Below, in pieces: positions 52,966-60,790 of a stretch of DNA of 64,000 bases; positions within the stretch are counted from its first letter, which is position 1, and each line of letters begins with the position of its first letter. Both the position numbers and the translations under genes were made by a program. Source of the DNA: an uncultured Collinsella sp. (lineage in GTDB: Bacteria > Actinomycetota > Coriobacteriia > Coriobacteriales > Coriobacteriaceae); NCBI GenBank assembly GCA_900540905.1, contig UQHR01000008.1, positions 1 to 64,000 of the forward strand, written 5' to 3'. The notes under the pieces were generated by a model. That model was not told the origin of the DNA. It saw only the letters and a list, made by a program, of their open reading frames with translations, and did no database searches.

Positions 52966-53815
52966 GTTTGAATTCAACAAGGGCAAGATGGTTCCGTATC
53001 CTTCTGGCGCCATCGTTCCCGACCGCGACCTGGGCGAGCGCCCGGCGCTCGAGTGCATCCACCTGGGCATTGAATTCGGTGGTCTTAAGGCAGTCGACGA
53101 CTTTAGCCTGACTATCGGCAAGACCGAGATCGCCGGTCTCATCGGCCCCAACGGCGCTGGCAAGACCACGGTCTTCAACCTGCTCACCAAGGTGTACCAG
53201 CCTACGCACGGCACCATCCTGCTCGACGGTGAGGACACTTCGGGCAAGTCGGTCTACCAGGTCAACCGCATGGGTATTGCCCGTACGTTCCAGAACATCC
53301 GTCTGTTCAACACCATGACGGTGGAGGACAACGTCAAGGTCGGCCTGCACAACCAGGAGCGCTACTCCGGTTTTGAGGGCGTGCTGCGCCTGCCTACGTA
53401 TTGGAAGCACGAGAAGGCCGCCCACGAGCGCGCCATGGAGCTGCTGTCCATCTTTGACATGGAGCACCTGGCAAATGAACAGGCCGGCTCGCTTCCTTAC
53501 GGCGCTCAGCGTCGTCTGGAGATCGTTCGCGCGCTTGCCACCAACCCCAAACTGCTGCTGCTCGACGAGCCTGCCGCCGGCATGAACCCGTCCGAGACCG
53601 CGGAGCTCATGGAGAACATCGTCAAGATTCGCGACACCTTTGGTATCGCCATCATGCTTATCGAGCATGATATGTCGCTCGTTATGAACATCTGCGAGGG
53701 CATCTGCGTGCTCAACTTTGGTAAGGTCATCGCCAAGGGCACGGCCGAGGAGATCCAGAACAACGACGCTGTTATCGAGGCATATCTGGGCAAGCAGGAT
53801 AAGGGGGAGAACTAA
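52955..53815 (+). CDS. livG: Branched-chain amino acid ABC transporter ATP-binding protein LivG
   Basis: 286 residues from ATG 52955 with AAGGAGGTGG upstream, inside the end of livM. Walker A GPNGAGKTT (about 65-73), Walker B LLLLDEPAAGMNP and the family's modified signature SLPYGAQRRLEI, typical of LivG rather than LSGGQ. Also the ARTFQNIRLF Q-loop. One of two ATPases powering uptake. Confidence 0.95.
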   Translation: MPSKFEFNKGKMVPYPSGAIVPDRDLGERPALECIHLGIEFGGLKAVDDFSLTIGKTEIAGLIGPNGAGKTTVFNLLTKVYQPTHGTILLDGEDTSGKSVYQVNRMGIARTFQNIRLFNTMTVEDNVKVGLHNQERYSGFEGVLRLPTYWKHEKAAHERAMELLSIFDMEHLANEQAGSLPYGAQRRLEIVRALATNPKLLLLDEPAAGMNPSETAELMENIVKIRDTFGIAIMLIEHDMSLVMNICEGICVLNFGKVIAKGTAEEIQNNDAVIEAYLGKQDKGEN

Positions 53816-54529
53816 ATGGCAGAGCCGATGCTTTCCGTCTACAACATCAACGTCTGGTACGGCGCTATCCACGCCATCAAGGACATCTCCTTTAACGTCA
53901 ACGAGGGCGAGATCGTGGCTCTGATCGGTGCCAACGGCGCCGGCAAGTCCACGACGCTTAAGACCGTCTCGGGCCTGCTGCGTTCCAAGACCGGCTCCAT
54001 CAAGTTTATGGGCGAGGACATTACCCATACGCCTGCCGACAAGCTGGTGGGCAAGGGCCTGGCCCAGGTGCCCGAGGGCCGTCGCGCGTTTTTGCAGATG
54101 ACGGTCGAGGAGAACCTGGAAATGGGTGCCTATACGCAGCCCAAGTCCACGGTTGCCCCGGGCCTTGAGCGCGTCTACGAGCAGTTCCCGCGCCTTAAGG
54201 AGCGCCGCCGTCAGGTCGCCGGCACCCTTTCGGGCGGCGAGCAGCAGATGCTCGTTATGGGCCGCGCACTTATGAGCAACCCCAAGCTGCTTATGCTCGA
54301 CGAGCCCTCCATGGGCCTGGCGCCGATTCTGATCGAGCAGATCTTCCAGATTGTCGAGGACCTGCACAAGGCCGGCACCACGGTGCTTCTGGTCGAGCAG
54401 AACGCGCAGATGGCGCTTTCCATCGCCACGCGCGGCTACGTGCTCGAGACCGGCAAGATCACCATGACCGGCACCGGCCAGGAGCTCCTGCACGACGACA
54501 ACGTGCGCAAGGCTTACTTGGGCGGTTAA
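53816..54529 (+). CDS. livF: Branched-chain amino acid ABC transporter ATP-binding protein LivF
   Basis: 237 residues, ATG adjoining the livG stop with AAGGGGGAG upstream. Walker A GANGAGKST, signature LSGGEQQMLVMGRAL, Walker B LLMLDEPSMGLAP, and QVPEGRRAFLQMTVEENLE, typical of LivF. The second ATPase; the operon ends here at a terminator. Confidence 0.96.
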   Translation: MAEPMLSVYNINVWYGAIHAIKDISFNVNEGEIVALIGANGAGKSTTLKTVSGLLRSKTGSIKFMGEDITHTPADKLVGKGLAQVPEGRRAFLQMTVEENLEMGAYTQPKSTVAPGLERVYEQFPRLKERRRQVAGTLSGGEQQMLVMGRALMSNPKLLMLDEPSMGLAPILIEQIFQIVEDLHKAGTTVLLVEQNAQMALSIATRGYVLETGKITMTGTGQELLHDDNVRKAYLGG

Positions 54530-54540
54530 TCCATTCAACA

Positions 54541-54576
54541 AAGGGGCGCTGGCTATCCCGGTCAGCGCCCCTTTTT
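54541..54576 (+). terminator. Terminator of the liv operon
   Basis: AAGGGGCGCTG (54541-54551) pairs with CAGCGCCCCTT (54563-54573), followed by TTT within a five-T run. Strong intrinsic terminator. Confidence 0.85.
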
Positions 54577-54645
54577 AAGTTGCGGTGAAATAGGGACTAA
54601 TTGGGGGTTCAAGAAGCCAAAACAGTCCCTATTCCACCGCAACTT
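54577..54645. repeat. 22-bp inverted repeat next to the liv terminator
   Basis: Arms 54577-54598 and 54624-54645 pair over 22 positions with a single mismatch around a 25-nt loop; each arm contains GGGACT or AGTCCC. No open frame. It could be a miniature mobile element like the other palindromes in this window. Confidence 0.7.
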
Positions 54646-54703
54646 CATGGGGGCGTGCGACAATGCCCGTCGGAAAACACTTGCTGCCTTTGGGGGTCTA
54701 TCT

Positions 54704-55381
54704 ATGCTGTACGAGTTTTGTGCCGAGAACTTTGAGCGTGTGCCGGCGGCTATCGATGCCGGTGCTAAGCGCATTGAGTTGTGCGACAACCTTGCCGTCG
54801 GTGGTACCACGCCCTCGGCCGGCGTTATCAGCACTACGGTCAGCTATGCTCACGAGCATGACGCGCGAGTGATGTGCATGATTCGCCCGCGTGGCGGTGA
54901 CTTTCACTACAACCAGGACGAGCTGCGCATGATGGAGATGGACTTGGGTCTTGCCGTGAGCGCCGGCGTTGACGGCCTGGTCTTTGGCTGCTGCAAGCCC
55001 TGTGCCGGCGGCTGGGCGCTCGACGAGCTCACCCTCGGCGCCCTCGTGATGGCTACGGGCTGCGCGACCGAGGAGTGCAAGCGTGGGGCCATCGATATCA
55101 CCTTTCACATGGCCTTTGACCAGCTCTCGCTCGAGGCTCAGCTCGATGCCATTGACACATTCGCCGACTGCGGCATCACGCGCATCCTGACGCATGGTGG
55201 TGCTGCCGGAACGCCGATCGAGGACAACCTGGAGCACCTGTCGCGTCTTGTCGAGTATGCGGGCGACCGCCTGACCATTCTTCCCGGTGGCGGCATTTCC
55301 ACGGCCAATCGCGATACCGTGGCGGCGGCACTGGGCGTCTCCGAACTCCATGGCACCAAGATCGTGCCGCTGGAGGTATAA
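54704..55381 (+). CDS. cutC: CutC family protein
   Basis: 225 residues from ATG 54704, with GGGGGT about 7 bases upstream; the frame is open 57 bases further upstream. CutC TIM-barrel features: EFCAENFERVPAAIDAGAKR, IELCDNLAVGGTTPSAG, MIRPRGGDFHYNQDE, DGLVFGCC and ILTHGGAAGTPIEDN. Historically named for copper homeostasis, but enzymatic function is not settled. Stop and next start are 3 bases apart. Confidence 0.92.
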   Translation: MLYEFCAENFERVPAAIDAGAKRIELCDNLAVGGTTPSAGVISTTVSYAHEHDARVMCMIRPRGGDFHYNQDELRMMEMDLGLAVSAGVDGLVFGCCKPCAGGWALDELTLGALVMATGCATEECKRGAIDITFHMAFDQLSLEAQLDAIDTFADCGITRILTHGGAAGTPIEDNLEHLSRLVEYAGDRLTILPGGGISTANRDTVAAALGVSELHGTKIVPLEV

Positions 55382-55384
55382 CCC

Positions 55385-56182
55385 GTGGCGCTGGTATTTG
55401 ACGTTCAGCAGGCGAACGGTAAGCCCGACGACAACCGTCGTCCCGGCACCGCGTGCCCCTTTTGCGATACCGAGGAACTCGCCAATATCATCCGGCGCGA
55501 CGGTGGCTGCATCTGGCTCGAGAATAAGTTTAAGACCTTGCGGGCCACTCGCCAGACCGTATTGATTGAGTCGTCCGACCACGACGCCGACCTGGTGACC
55601 TATGCGCCGGACGAGCTGCATCATGTTATGCGGTTTGCCCTGGATTGCTGGCAGCGGATGATTGACTCCCGACAGTATCGCAGCGTTCTCATGTACAAGA
55701 ACAAGGGCCCACTTTCGGGCGGCAGTCTGGTCCATCCGCACATGCAGATTGTGGGTTTGGAGCAGGAAGACGGCTATGCTTCGCTGGCTTCCGCCAATTT
55801 CGAAGGCATCAATGTCTGGCAACAGGGGAGAATCTCGGTCAATATCTCAGCCGAACCGATCATGGGGTTCTTTGAGATCAACGTTTCAGCCCCGCAGGGA
55901 ATCGCCGCCAGCGATGACGCACGAGACCAAGCCGAGGCGGATCTCTTTGCCGATGCGATCCAGGTAGCTCTGCGCTATATCCTAAACGAGCACCACGGTG
56001 GTCGCGCAGAGTCGTACAACTTGTTCTTCTATCACCTGGGCGGTCGGACCATTGCCAAGGCGCTGCCGCGTTGGGTGGTTTCGCCCTACTTTGTCGGCTA
56101 TCGTTTGGCCCAAGTCAATGCCGAGACGACGCTCGATATCGATGCTGAGCGTCTGCGTGCGCATCTGGAAACGCTCGTATAG
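55385..56182 (+). CDS. DUF4931 / HIT-like galactose-1-phosphate uridylyltransferase-related protein
   Basis: 265 residues, GTG start 3 bases after the cutC stop. N-terminal zinc-type CPFCDTEE pair, and the HIT/GalT-like histidine motif GGSLVHPHMQIVG (about 117-129). DUF4931 proteins share the histidine-triad fold of GalT, which transfers nucleotide groups through a histidine intermediate; their own substrate is unknown. C-terminal half is mainly alpha/beta with aromatic residues. Co-transcribed with cutC. Confidence 0.78.
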   Translation: MALVFDVQQANGKPDDNRRPGTACPFCDTEELANIIRRDGGCIWLENKFKTLRATRQTVLIESSDHDADLVTYAPDELHHVMRFALDCWQRMIDSRQYRSVLMYKNKGPLSGGSLVHPHMQIVGLEQEDGYASLASANFEGINVWQQGRISVNISAEPIMGFFEINVSAPQGIAASDDARDQAEADLFADAIQVALRYILNEHHGGRAESYNLFFYHLGGRTIAKALPRWVVSPYFVGYRLAQVNAETTLDIDAERLRAHLETLV

Positions 56183-56212
56183 CAAGACTAACACCCGCGT
56201 AATGCGGACAGC

Positions 56213-57211
56213 CTAGCGTGCCAACGCGTCGCGGCCGGCTTCGACCCGCTTGCGCTGTTTGGTGCGCTCCTCGCCGGTTAGGCACTCAAAGAGATGCCCG
56301 ATAATCGAGGCCAGCACCTGCTGAAACAGCGTGCCGCACATGACGGGGAACACGACCTCGCCCGGAAAGTACTGCGTGGCGATGACGGCGCCCGAAGAGA
56401 TGTTGCGCATGCCGCAGGTAAAGCACATGGTGGTCGTCTCGCTATACGGCAGGTGCAGGGCCCGGGCGATCAGGACGCCGATGATAAAGCCGCTGATGGC
56501 GAACACCAGGATAAAGAGCGCGACTTCTAAGCGCTCAACATTCACGTGTAGCACGTACTCGCTCATAGCGGTGGAGTTGGACGCGATGACGCCCATCATC
56601 ATGAACTTGCAGGCGGGCGAGAGCGCGGGGGAGAGTTTCTCGTGGCCCCAGCCGCGCGTGAGTTCATTGATGACAATACCGAGCACAGCGGGGATGGCGA
56701 TCATAAAGGCCATGTTCTGCATCATGTTCGGCACGTCGATCGAGACAGTGGCGCCCAGCAGGAGCTTGAGCGTAAGCGGAATCGTCACAGGTGAGATGAC
56801 CGAGGACGTCAGGATGATGGTGAGCGCGAGCGGGCCGTTGCCGCCGAACATGCTGATCCACATAAAAGCGGTGACGGCCACGGGCACGCTGTATTCGAGC
56901 ACGATGCCGCAGACAAGGTTGGGGTTGGCGCCAAAGAATAACGATCCCATGGCATAGGCTGCGATAGGGATAAGCACCGCCGAGACGAGTAACGCCAAGA
57001 CCAGGTGCAGCGGACGGCGGAACACCTCGGTTACCTGGTGAAAGGTGTTGCTGAGCGCACCTTGGAACGTCATAAAGGCAAACAGGGCGGGAACGATGGG
57101 CTTGAGTACGCCAATCTGTTGGGGAAAGAGCACGCCGAGCGCCACGCAAATCGGAACGATGACCTGCATATGCCCCGCGAGAAACTTGCCCAGTCCAACC
57201 CATTGCTTCAT
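56213..57211 (-). CDS. Bile acid:sodium symporter (BASS) family transporter
   Basis: 332 residues with about ten hydrophobic helices. Family features: ALFAFMTFQGALSNTFHQV, GIVLEYSVPVAVTAFMWIS and the crossover segments SNSTAMSEYVLHVN and TCGMRNISSGAVIATQYFPG. BASS proteins take up bile acids, pantothenate, keto acids or other organic anions with sodium. The substrate is not predictable; a gut setting makes bile acids possible. Convergent with the DUF4931 gene, 30 bases apart. Confidence 0.88.
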   Translation of the reverse strand: MKQWVGLGKFLAGHMQVIVPICVALGVLFPQQIGVLKPIVPALFAFMTFQGALSNTFHQVTEVFRRPLHLVLALLVSAVLIPIAAYAMGSLFFGANPNLVCGIVLEYSVPVAVTAFMWISMFGGNGPLALTIILTSSVISPVTIPLTLKLLLGATVSIDVPNMMQNMAFMIAIPAVLGIVINELTRGWGHEKLSPALSPACKFMMMGVIASNSTAMSEYVLHVNVERLEVALFILVFAISGFIIGVLIARALHLPYSETTTMCFTCGMRNISSGAVIATQYFPGEVVFPVMCGTLFQQVLASIIGHLFECLTGEERTKQRKRVEAGRDALAR

Positions 57212-57373
57212 ATGCGCTTGTGACTCCCTTTGCCCGTGAACCCGTTTTGAATGGATATGCTAGACGCTCGCATGCGTCCGTGCGTCAGAAACGCTCAAAT
57301 ATTTCGGGGCTATTACCGGCATCGTTTACCGAAACCGCGGCGTGCTGCGGCGATTTGCGTCTGCTCTGCACGG

Positions 57374-57379
57374 TATAAT
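57374..57379 (+). promoter_or_regulatory. Consensus -10 hexamer before the recJ-rel segment
   Basis: A perfect TATAAT, about 57 bases before the small frame at 57436 and 109 before recJ. No good -35 hexamer at 16-18 bases; TTGCGT lies 13 bases upstream. Confidence 0.45.
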
Positions 57380-57435
57380 AAATCCGTTCAACAGATCTGC
57401 CTGCCGAAGCGGGCATACACAGAGGACTCATCGCT

Positions 57436-57501
57436 ATGAACCGTGAGAGGTATCGCGGCGACCTGCCCCTATCGGGGGTGGGCGCCTATGTCATCGCTTA
57501 A
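57436..57501 (+). CDS. Possible 21-residue upstream frame overlapping recJ start
   Basis: ATG at 57436 has GAGGA 9 bases upstream, a better placed site than the one before recJ. It encodes MNRERYRGDLPLSGVGAYVI plus Ala and ends at 57501, inside recJ in another frame. It may couple or limit recJ translation. No family; could be chance. Confidence 0.3.
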   Translation: MNRERYRGDLPLSGVGAYVIA

Positions 57502-60500
57502 GACGACGCATCGCTGGGCGGTCGCTCAGCAAAACCCCGAGCTCGAAAAGGAGCTTTCGGCTGGCCTGGGCATTCCCGGGCTGGTGGCGCGTATTATGGT
57601 CGCGCACGGCATTACATCCATCGAAGAAGGTCAGCTGTTTTTGACGCCTTCGCTCGATCGCGACTGGGCCGACCCACTCATTATCCCGGGCATGTCGGTC
57701 GTTGCCGACCGCGTCGAGCGTGCTATTTGCAACCACGAGCACATTGCGGTCTTTGGCGATTTTGACGTTGACGGTATTACGTCGACCTGCCTGTTGACCG
57801 AGGCACTACGCACGTTTGGCGCCGATGTCACGCCGTTTATTCCGCATCGCTTTGACGAGGGCTACGGTCTTTCGCGTGCGGCGCTCGACCGCGTTAATGA
57901 GCTCGCTCGCCCCCAGCTGATTGTGACCGTCGATAACGGCATTGCCGCCAAGGAAGAGGTTTCCTATCTGGAGAGCCTGGGAATCGATTTGGTGGTCACG
58001 GACCATCACGAGCCTTCCGACCAGGTGCCGCAGGGTGTGCCCCTGACCGACCCCAAGCTCGAGGACGAGGGCCCCTCGCGCGAGCTTGCCGGTGCTGGTG
58101 TGGCGCTCAAGCTGGTGCAAGTCCTGGGTGAGCGCCTGGGCAAGCCGTCGTATTGGCGTTCGCTAATCGAGGTCGCGGCGCTGGGCACCGTGTCCGACAT
58201 GATGCCGCTCACGCCCGAGAACCGTGCGCTGGTTGCCGAGGGCATCCAGCAGATGCGCGTAACCGCTCGCCCCGGCTATATCGCGCTTGCCGCGCTCGCC
58301 AAGGCGGACCTTTCGAGCATTACGGCGGATGGCCTATCGTTCTCGCTCATTCCCCGCTTAAACGCTGCCGGTCGCATGGCCGATCCCAAGCTGGCGCTCG
58401 ACCTGCTGCTTGCCCGCGATCCCATCGAAGCAAGTGCGCTGGCGGCTGAGCTCGAGGAAATCAACCGCCAGCGCCGTGAGATCGAGGCGGAGCTCACGCG
58501 CGATGCCATGGCAAAGGTCGAGAAGACCTATGACGGCGGACGCGCGATCGTTGTGGGCGGCGAAGGCTGGCACGAGGGCGTCAAGGGCATCGTGGCAAGC
58601 CGTCTGACCAACCGCTATCACGTGCCGGCGCTGCTGTTCTCGATCGAGGACGGTATCGCGCGCGGTTCTGGTCGCTCGGTGGGCAAAGTTAACCTGTTTG
58701 ACGCCGTTGAGCGCTGTTCCGACCTGCTGATTCGTCGCGGCGGACATGCCGGTGCGGTGGGTGTGACCATCGAGGCATCCAAGCTCGACGAGTTCCGCCG
58801 CCGCCTTTCCGCCGTGCTGTCCGAGCTTCCCGCCGAGGACTTTGAAGACACCGACGAGGTCGCCGCCACCGTCGACCTTTCCGAGCTGAATATCGAGACC
58901 ATCGAGCAGATCTCCCGTCTTGAGCCGTTTGGCCAGGGCAACAAGGTGCCGCTGCTGGCTGCCGAGGGCGTGACGATGTGCGACCGCGCCGTGGTGGGCA
59001 AAACCGGCGAGCACATGCGCTTTGTGGCGACCGATGGCGCCGCGAGTGTGCCGGCCATTATGTTCCGCGTGCCGCAAATCGATAAGCTCATCAACTGCGA
59101 TAGCGCTGTCGACTTGGTGTTCGAGGCCGTTGCCGAGCATTGGCAGGGTCGTGTGAAGCCCAAGCTCATGGTCAAGGATGTTCTGGTCCGCGATACCACG
59201 CTGCCCAGCGTCGACGATCCGGCATGCGAGCTTCGTCGTGGCGTGCAGCCGGCGGATTCCGGCCTGCGCCTGGAGTCGCGCAAGCGCGAGACGCTCGCCC
59301 AGCTTTCCTATACCGAGCTCACGCGCTCGCTTATCCATAGCTTTATCGGATCGAACCAGCCGCACCGCGCGCAGGTTGAGGCGCTCGACGCCTTGGCCGA
59401 TCACCAGAGTGTCTTGGCGGTTATGGGAACGGGCCGCGGCAAGTCGCTCATCTTCCATGTGCATGCCGCGCGTGAGGCGGTGCTTCGCGGACGTGCGAGC
59501 ATCTTTGTCTATCCGCTGCGTGCGCTTGTTGCCGACCAGGCCTATCACCTCTCGTCGACGATGGCATCGCTTGGCATTGGCGTTGGCGTGCTGACCGGCG
59601 AGACCGTGGAGGCCGCACGCGATGACGTGTTCGCCGGCCTAGCTTCGGGCCACACCGGTATCGTGCTCACGACGCCCGAGTTCCTGTCTATCCACCGTGA
59701 CCGCTTCGCGCGTTCGGGCCGCATCGGCTTTGTCGTTATCGATGAGGCGCATCATGCCGGTCTTGCCAAGGGCGGCGACCGCAGCGCCTATCTCGACATG
59801 CCCGATATCCTCAAAGCCCTGGGCGACCCGGTCGTTATGGCTGCGACGGCCACCGCGACGGCTCCGGTCGTGGCCGAGCTTGCCCGCATGCTGCCGATCA
59901 CTCGCACGGTGGTCGACGAGACGGTGCGCGAGAACCTGCAGCTCGAGGACGACCGTGATCTTGCAAGTCGCGAGAACCGTTTGGTGTCGATTGTGGCGAC
60001 GGGGGAAAAGACCGTCATCTACGTCAATTCGCGCGACCAGTCCGTGGCGCTCGCCAAGACGTTGCGCAAGCGTGTGCCCGATTGCGCAACCCATATCGCG
60101 TTCTATAACGCGGGGCTTGCGCGCTCCGATCGCCGCCGCGTGGAGGAAGCATTCCGAGACGGAAGCCTCAGCTGCATTGTTTCGACCTCTGCCTTTGGCG
60201 AGGGCGTCAACCTGCCCGATATCCGCCATGTTGTGCTCTACCACATGCCGTTTGGCGCCATCGAGTTCAACCAGATGAGCGGACGTGCCGGCCGCGATGG
60301 CCAGCCCGCCGTGATCCATCTGCTCTATTCGTCGCGCGACGCCCGCATTAACGAGCGCCTGCTCGACTGCTATGCGCCCGAGCGCGACGAGCTCGTCACG
60401 CTCTATCGCGCGCTGCAGACCATGTGGCGCTCCAACCGCGGTAAGACCGGGGATGATTCATTCTGCGCAAGCGATATCGACATCGCGCAGATGTGCCTTG

Positions 60501-60775
60501 CCATCGATGCTCGCACGCCGGTCGACGAGCGCTCGGTGGAAAGTGGCCTGGGAATCTTCGAAGAGCTTGGTTTCTGTCGCGTTTCGGGGTTTGAAGACAC
60601 CCGTCGCATCGCGATGGCCGAAAACCCCGGCCGCGTGCAATTGAGCAGGTCAATTCGCTATTTGGAGGGCTTGCGCTCGCGCATGGAGTTTTCGGCTTTT
60701 CGGAGCTGGGCACTCGATTCGTGCGCTTCTGATATGCTAGCCAAAGTTAACCGCCCGATCGTACCGCGGGCCTAG
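57488..60775 (+). CDS. recJ: RecJ single-strand exonuclease fused to a RecQ-like SF2 helicase
   Basis: 1095 residues from ATG 57488 (GGGGGTGGG upstream; an in-frame GTG at 57443 would add 15). Residues 1 to about 560 are RecJ: the DHH phosphoesterase motifs GDFDVDGITS (about 91-100) and TDHHEPSDQV (about 170), GGHAGAVGV (about 417) and an OB domain with LEPFGQGN. From about 630 a complete helicase follows: GTGRGKS (about 650), DEAH (about 750), AATATATAP, STSAFGEGVNLPD and QMSGRAGRDG. RecJ degrades ssDNA 5'-3' and normally works with a separate RecQ; here unwinding and degradation are in one chain. Rel follows after 15 bases. Confidence 0.92.
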   Translation: MSSLKTTHRWAVAQQNPELEKELSAGLGIPGLVARIMVAHGITSIEEGQLFLTPSLDRDWADPLIIPGMSVVADRVERAICNHEHIAVFGDFDVDGITSTCLLTEALRTFGADVTPFIPHRFDEGYGLSRAALDRVNELARPQLIVTVDNGIAAKEEVSYLESLGIDLVVTDHHEPSDQVPQGVPLTDPKLEDEGPSRELAGAGVALKLVQVLGERLGKPSYWRSLIEVAALGTVSDMMPLTPENRALVAEGIQQMRVTARPGYIALAALAKADLSSITADGLSFSLIPRLNAAGRMADPKLALDLLLARDPIEASALAAELEEINRQRREIEAELTRDAMAKVEKTYDGGRAIVVGGEGWHEGVKGIVASRLTNRYHVPALLFSIEDGIARGSGRSVGKVNLFDAVERCSDLLIRRGGHAGAVGVTIEASKLDEFRRRLSAVLSELPAEDFEDTDEVAATVDLSELNIETIEQISRLEPFGQGNKVPLLAAEGVTMCDRAVVGKTGEHMRFVATDGAASVPAIMFRVPQIDKLINCDSAVDLVFEAVAEHWQGRVKPKLMVKDVLVRDTTLPSVDDPACELRRGVQPADSGLRLESRKRETLAQLSYTELTRSLIHSFIGSNQPHRAQVEALDALADHQSVLAVMGTGRGKSLIFHVHAAREAVLRGRASIFVYPLRALVADQAYHLSSTMASLGIGVGVLTGETVEAARDDVFAGLASGHTGIVLTTPEFLSIHRDRFARSGRIGFVVIDEAHHAGLAKGGDRSAYLDMPDILKALGDPVVMAATATATAPVVAELARMLPITRTVVDETVRENLQLEDDRDLASRENRLVSIVATGEKTVIYVNSRDQSVALAKTLRKRVPDCATHIAFYNAGLARSDRRRVEEAFRDGSLSCIVSTSAFGEGVNLPDIRHVVLYHMPFGAIEFNQMSGRAGRDGQPAVIHLLYSSRDARINERLLDCYAPERDELVTLYRALQTMWRSNRGKTGDDSFCASDIDIAQMCLAIDARTPVDERSVESGLGIFEELGFCRVSGFEDTRRIAMAENPGRVQLSRSIRYLEGLRSRMEFSAFRSWALDSCASDMLAKVNRPIVPRA

Positions 60776-60790
60776 GGGAAGGGGACCTCG

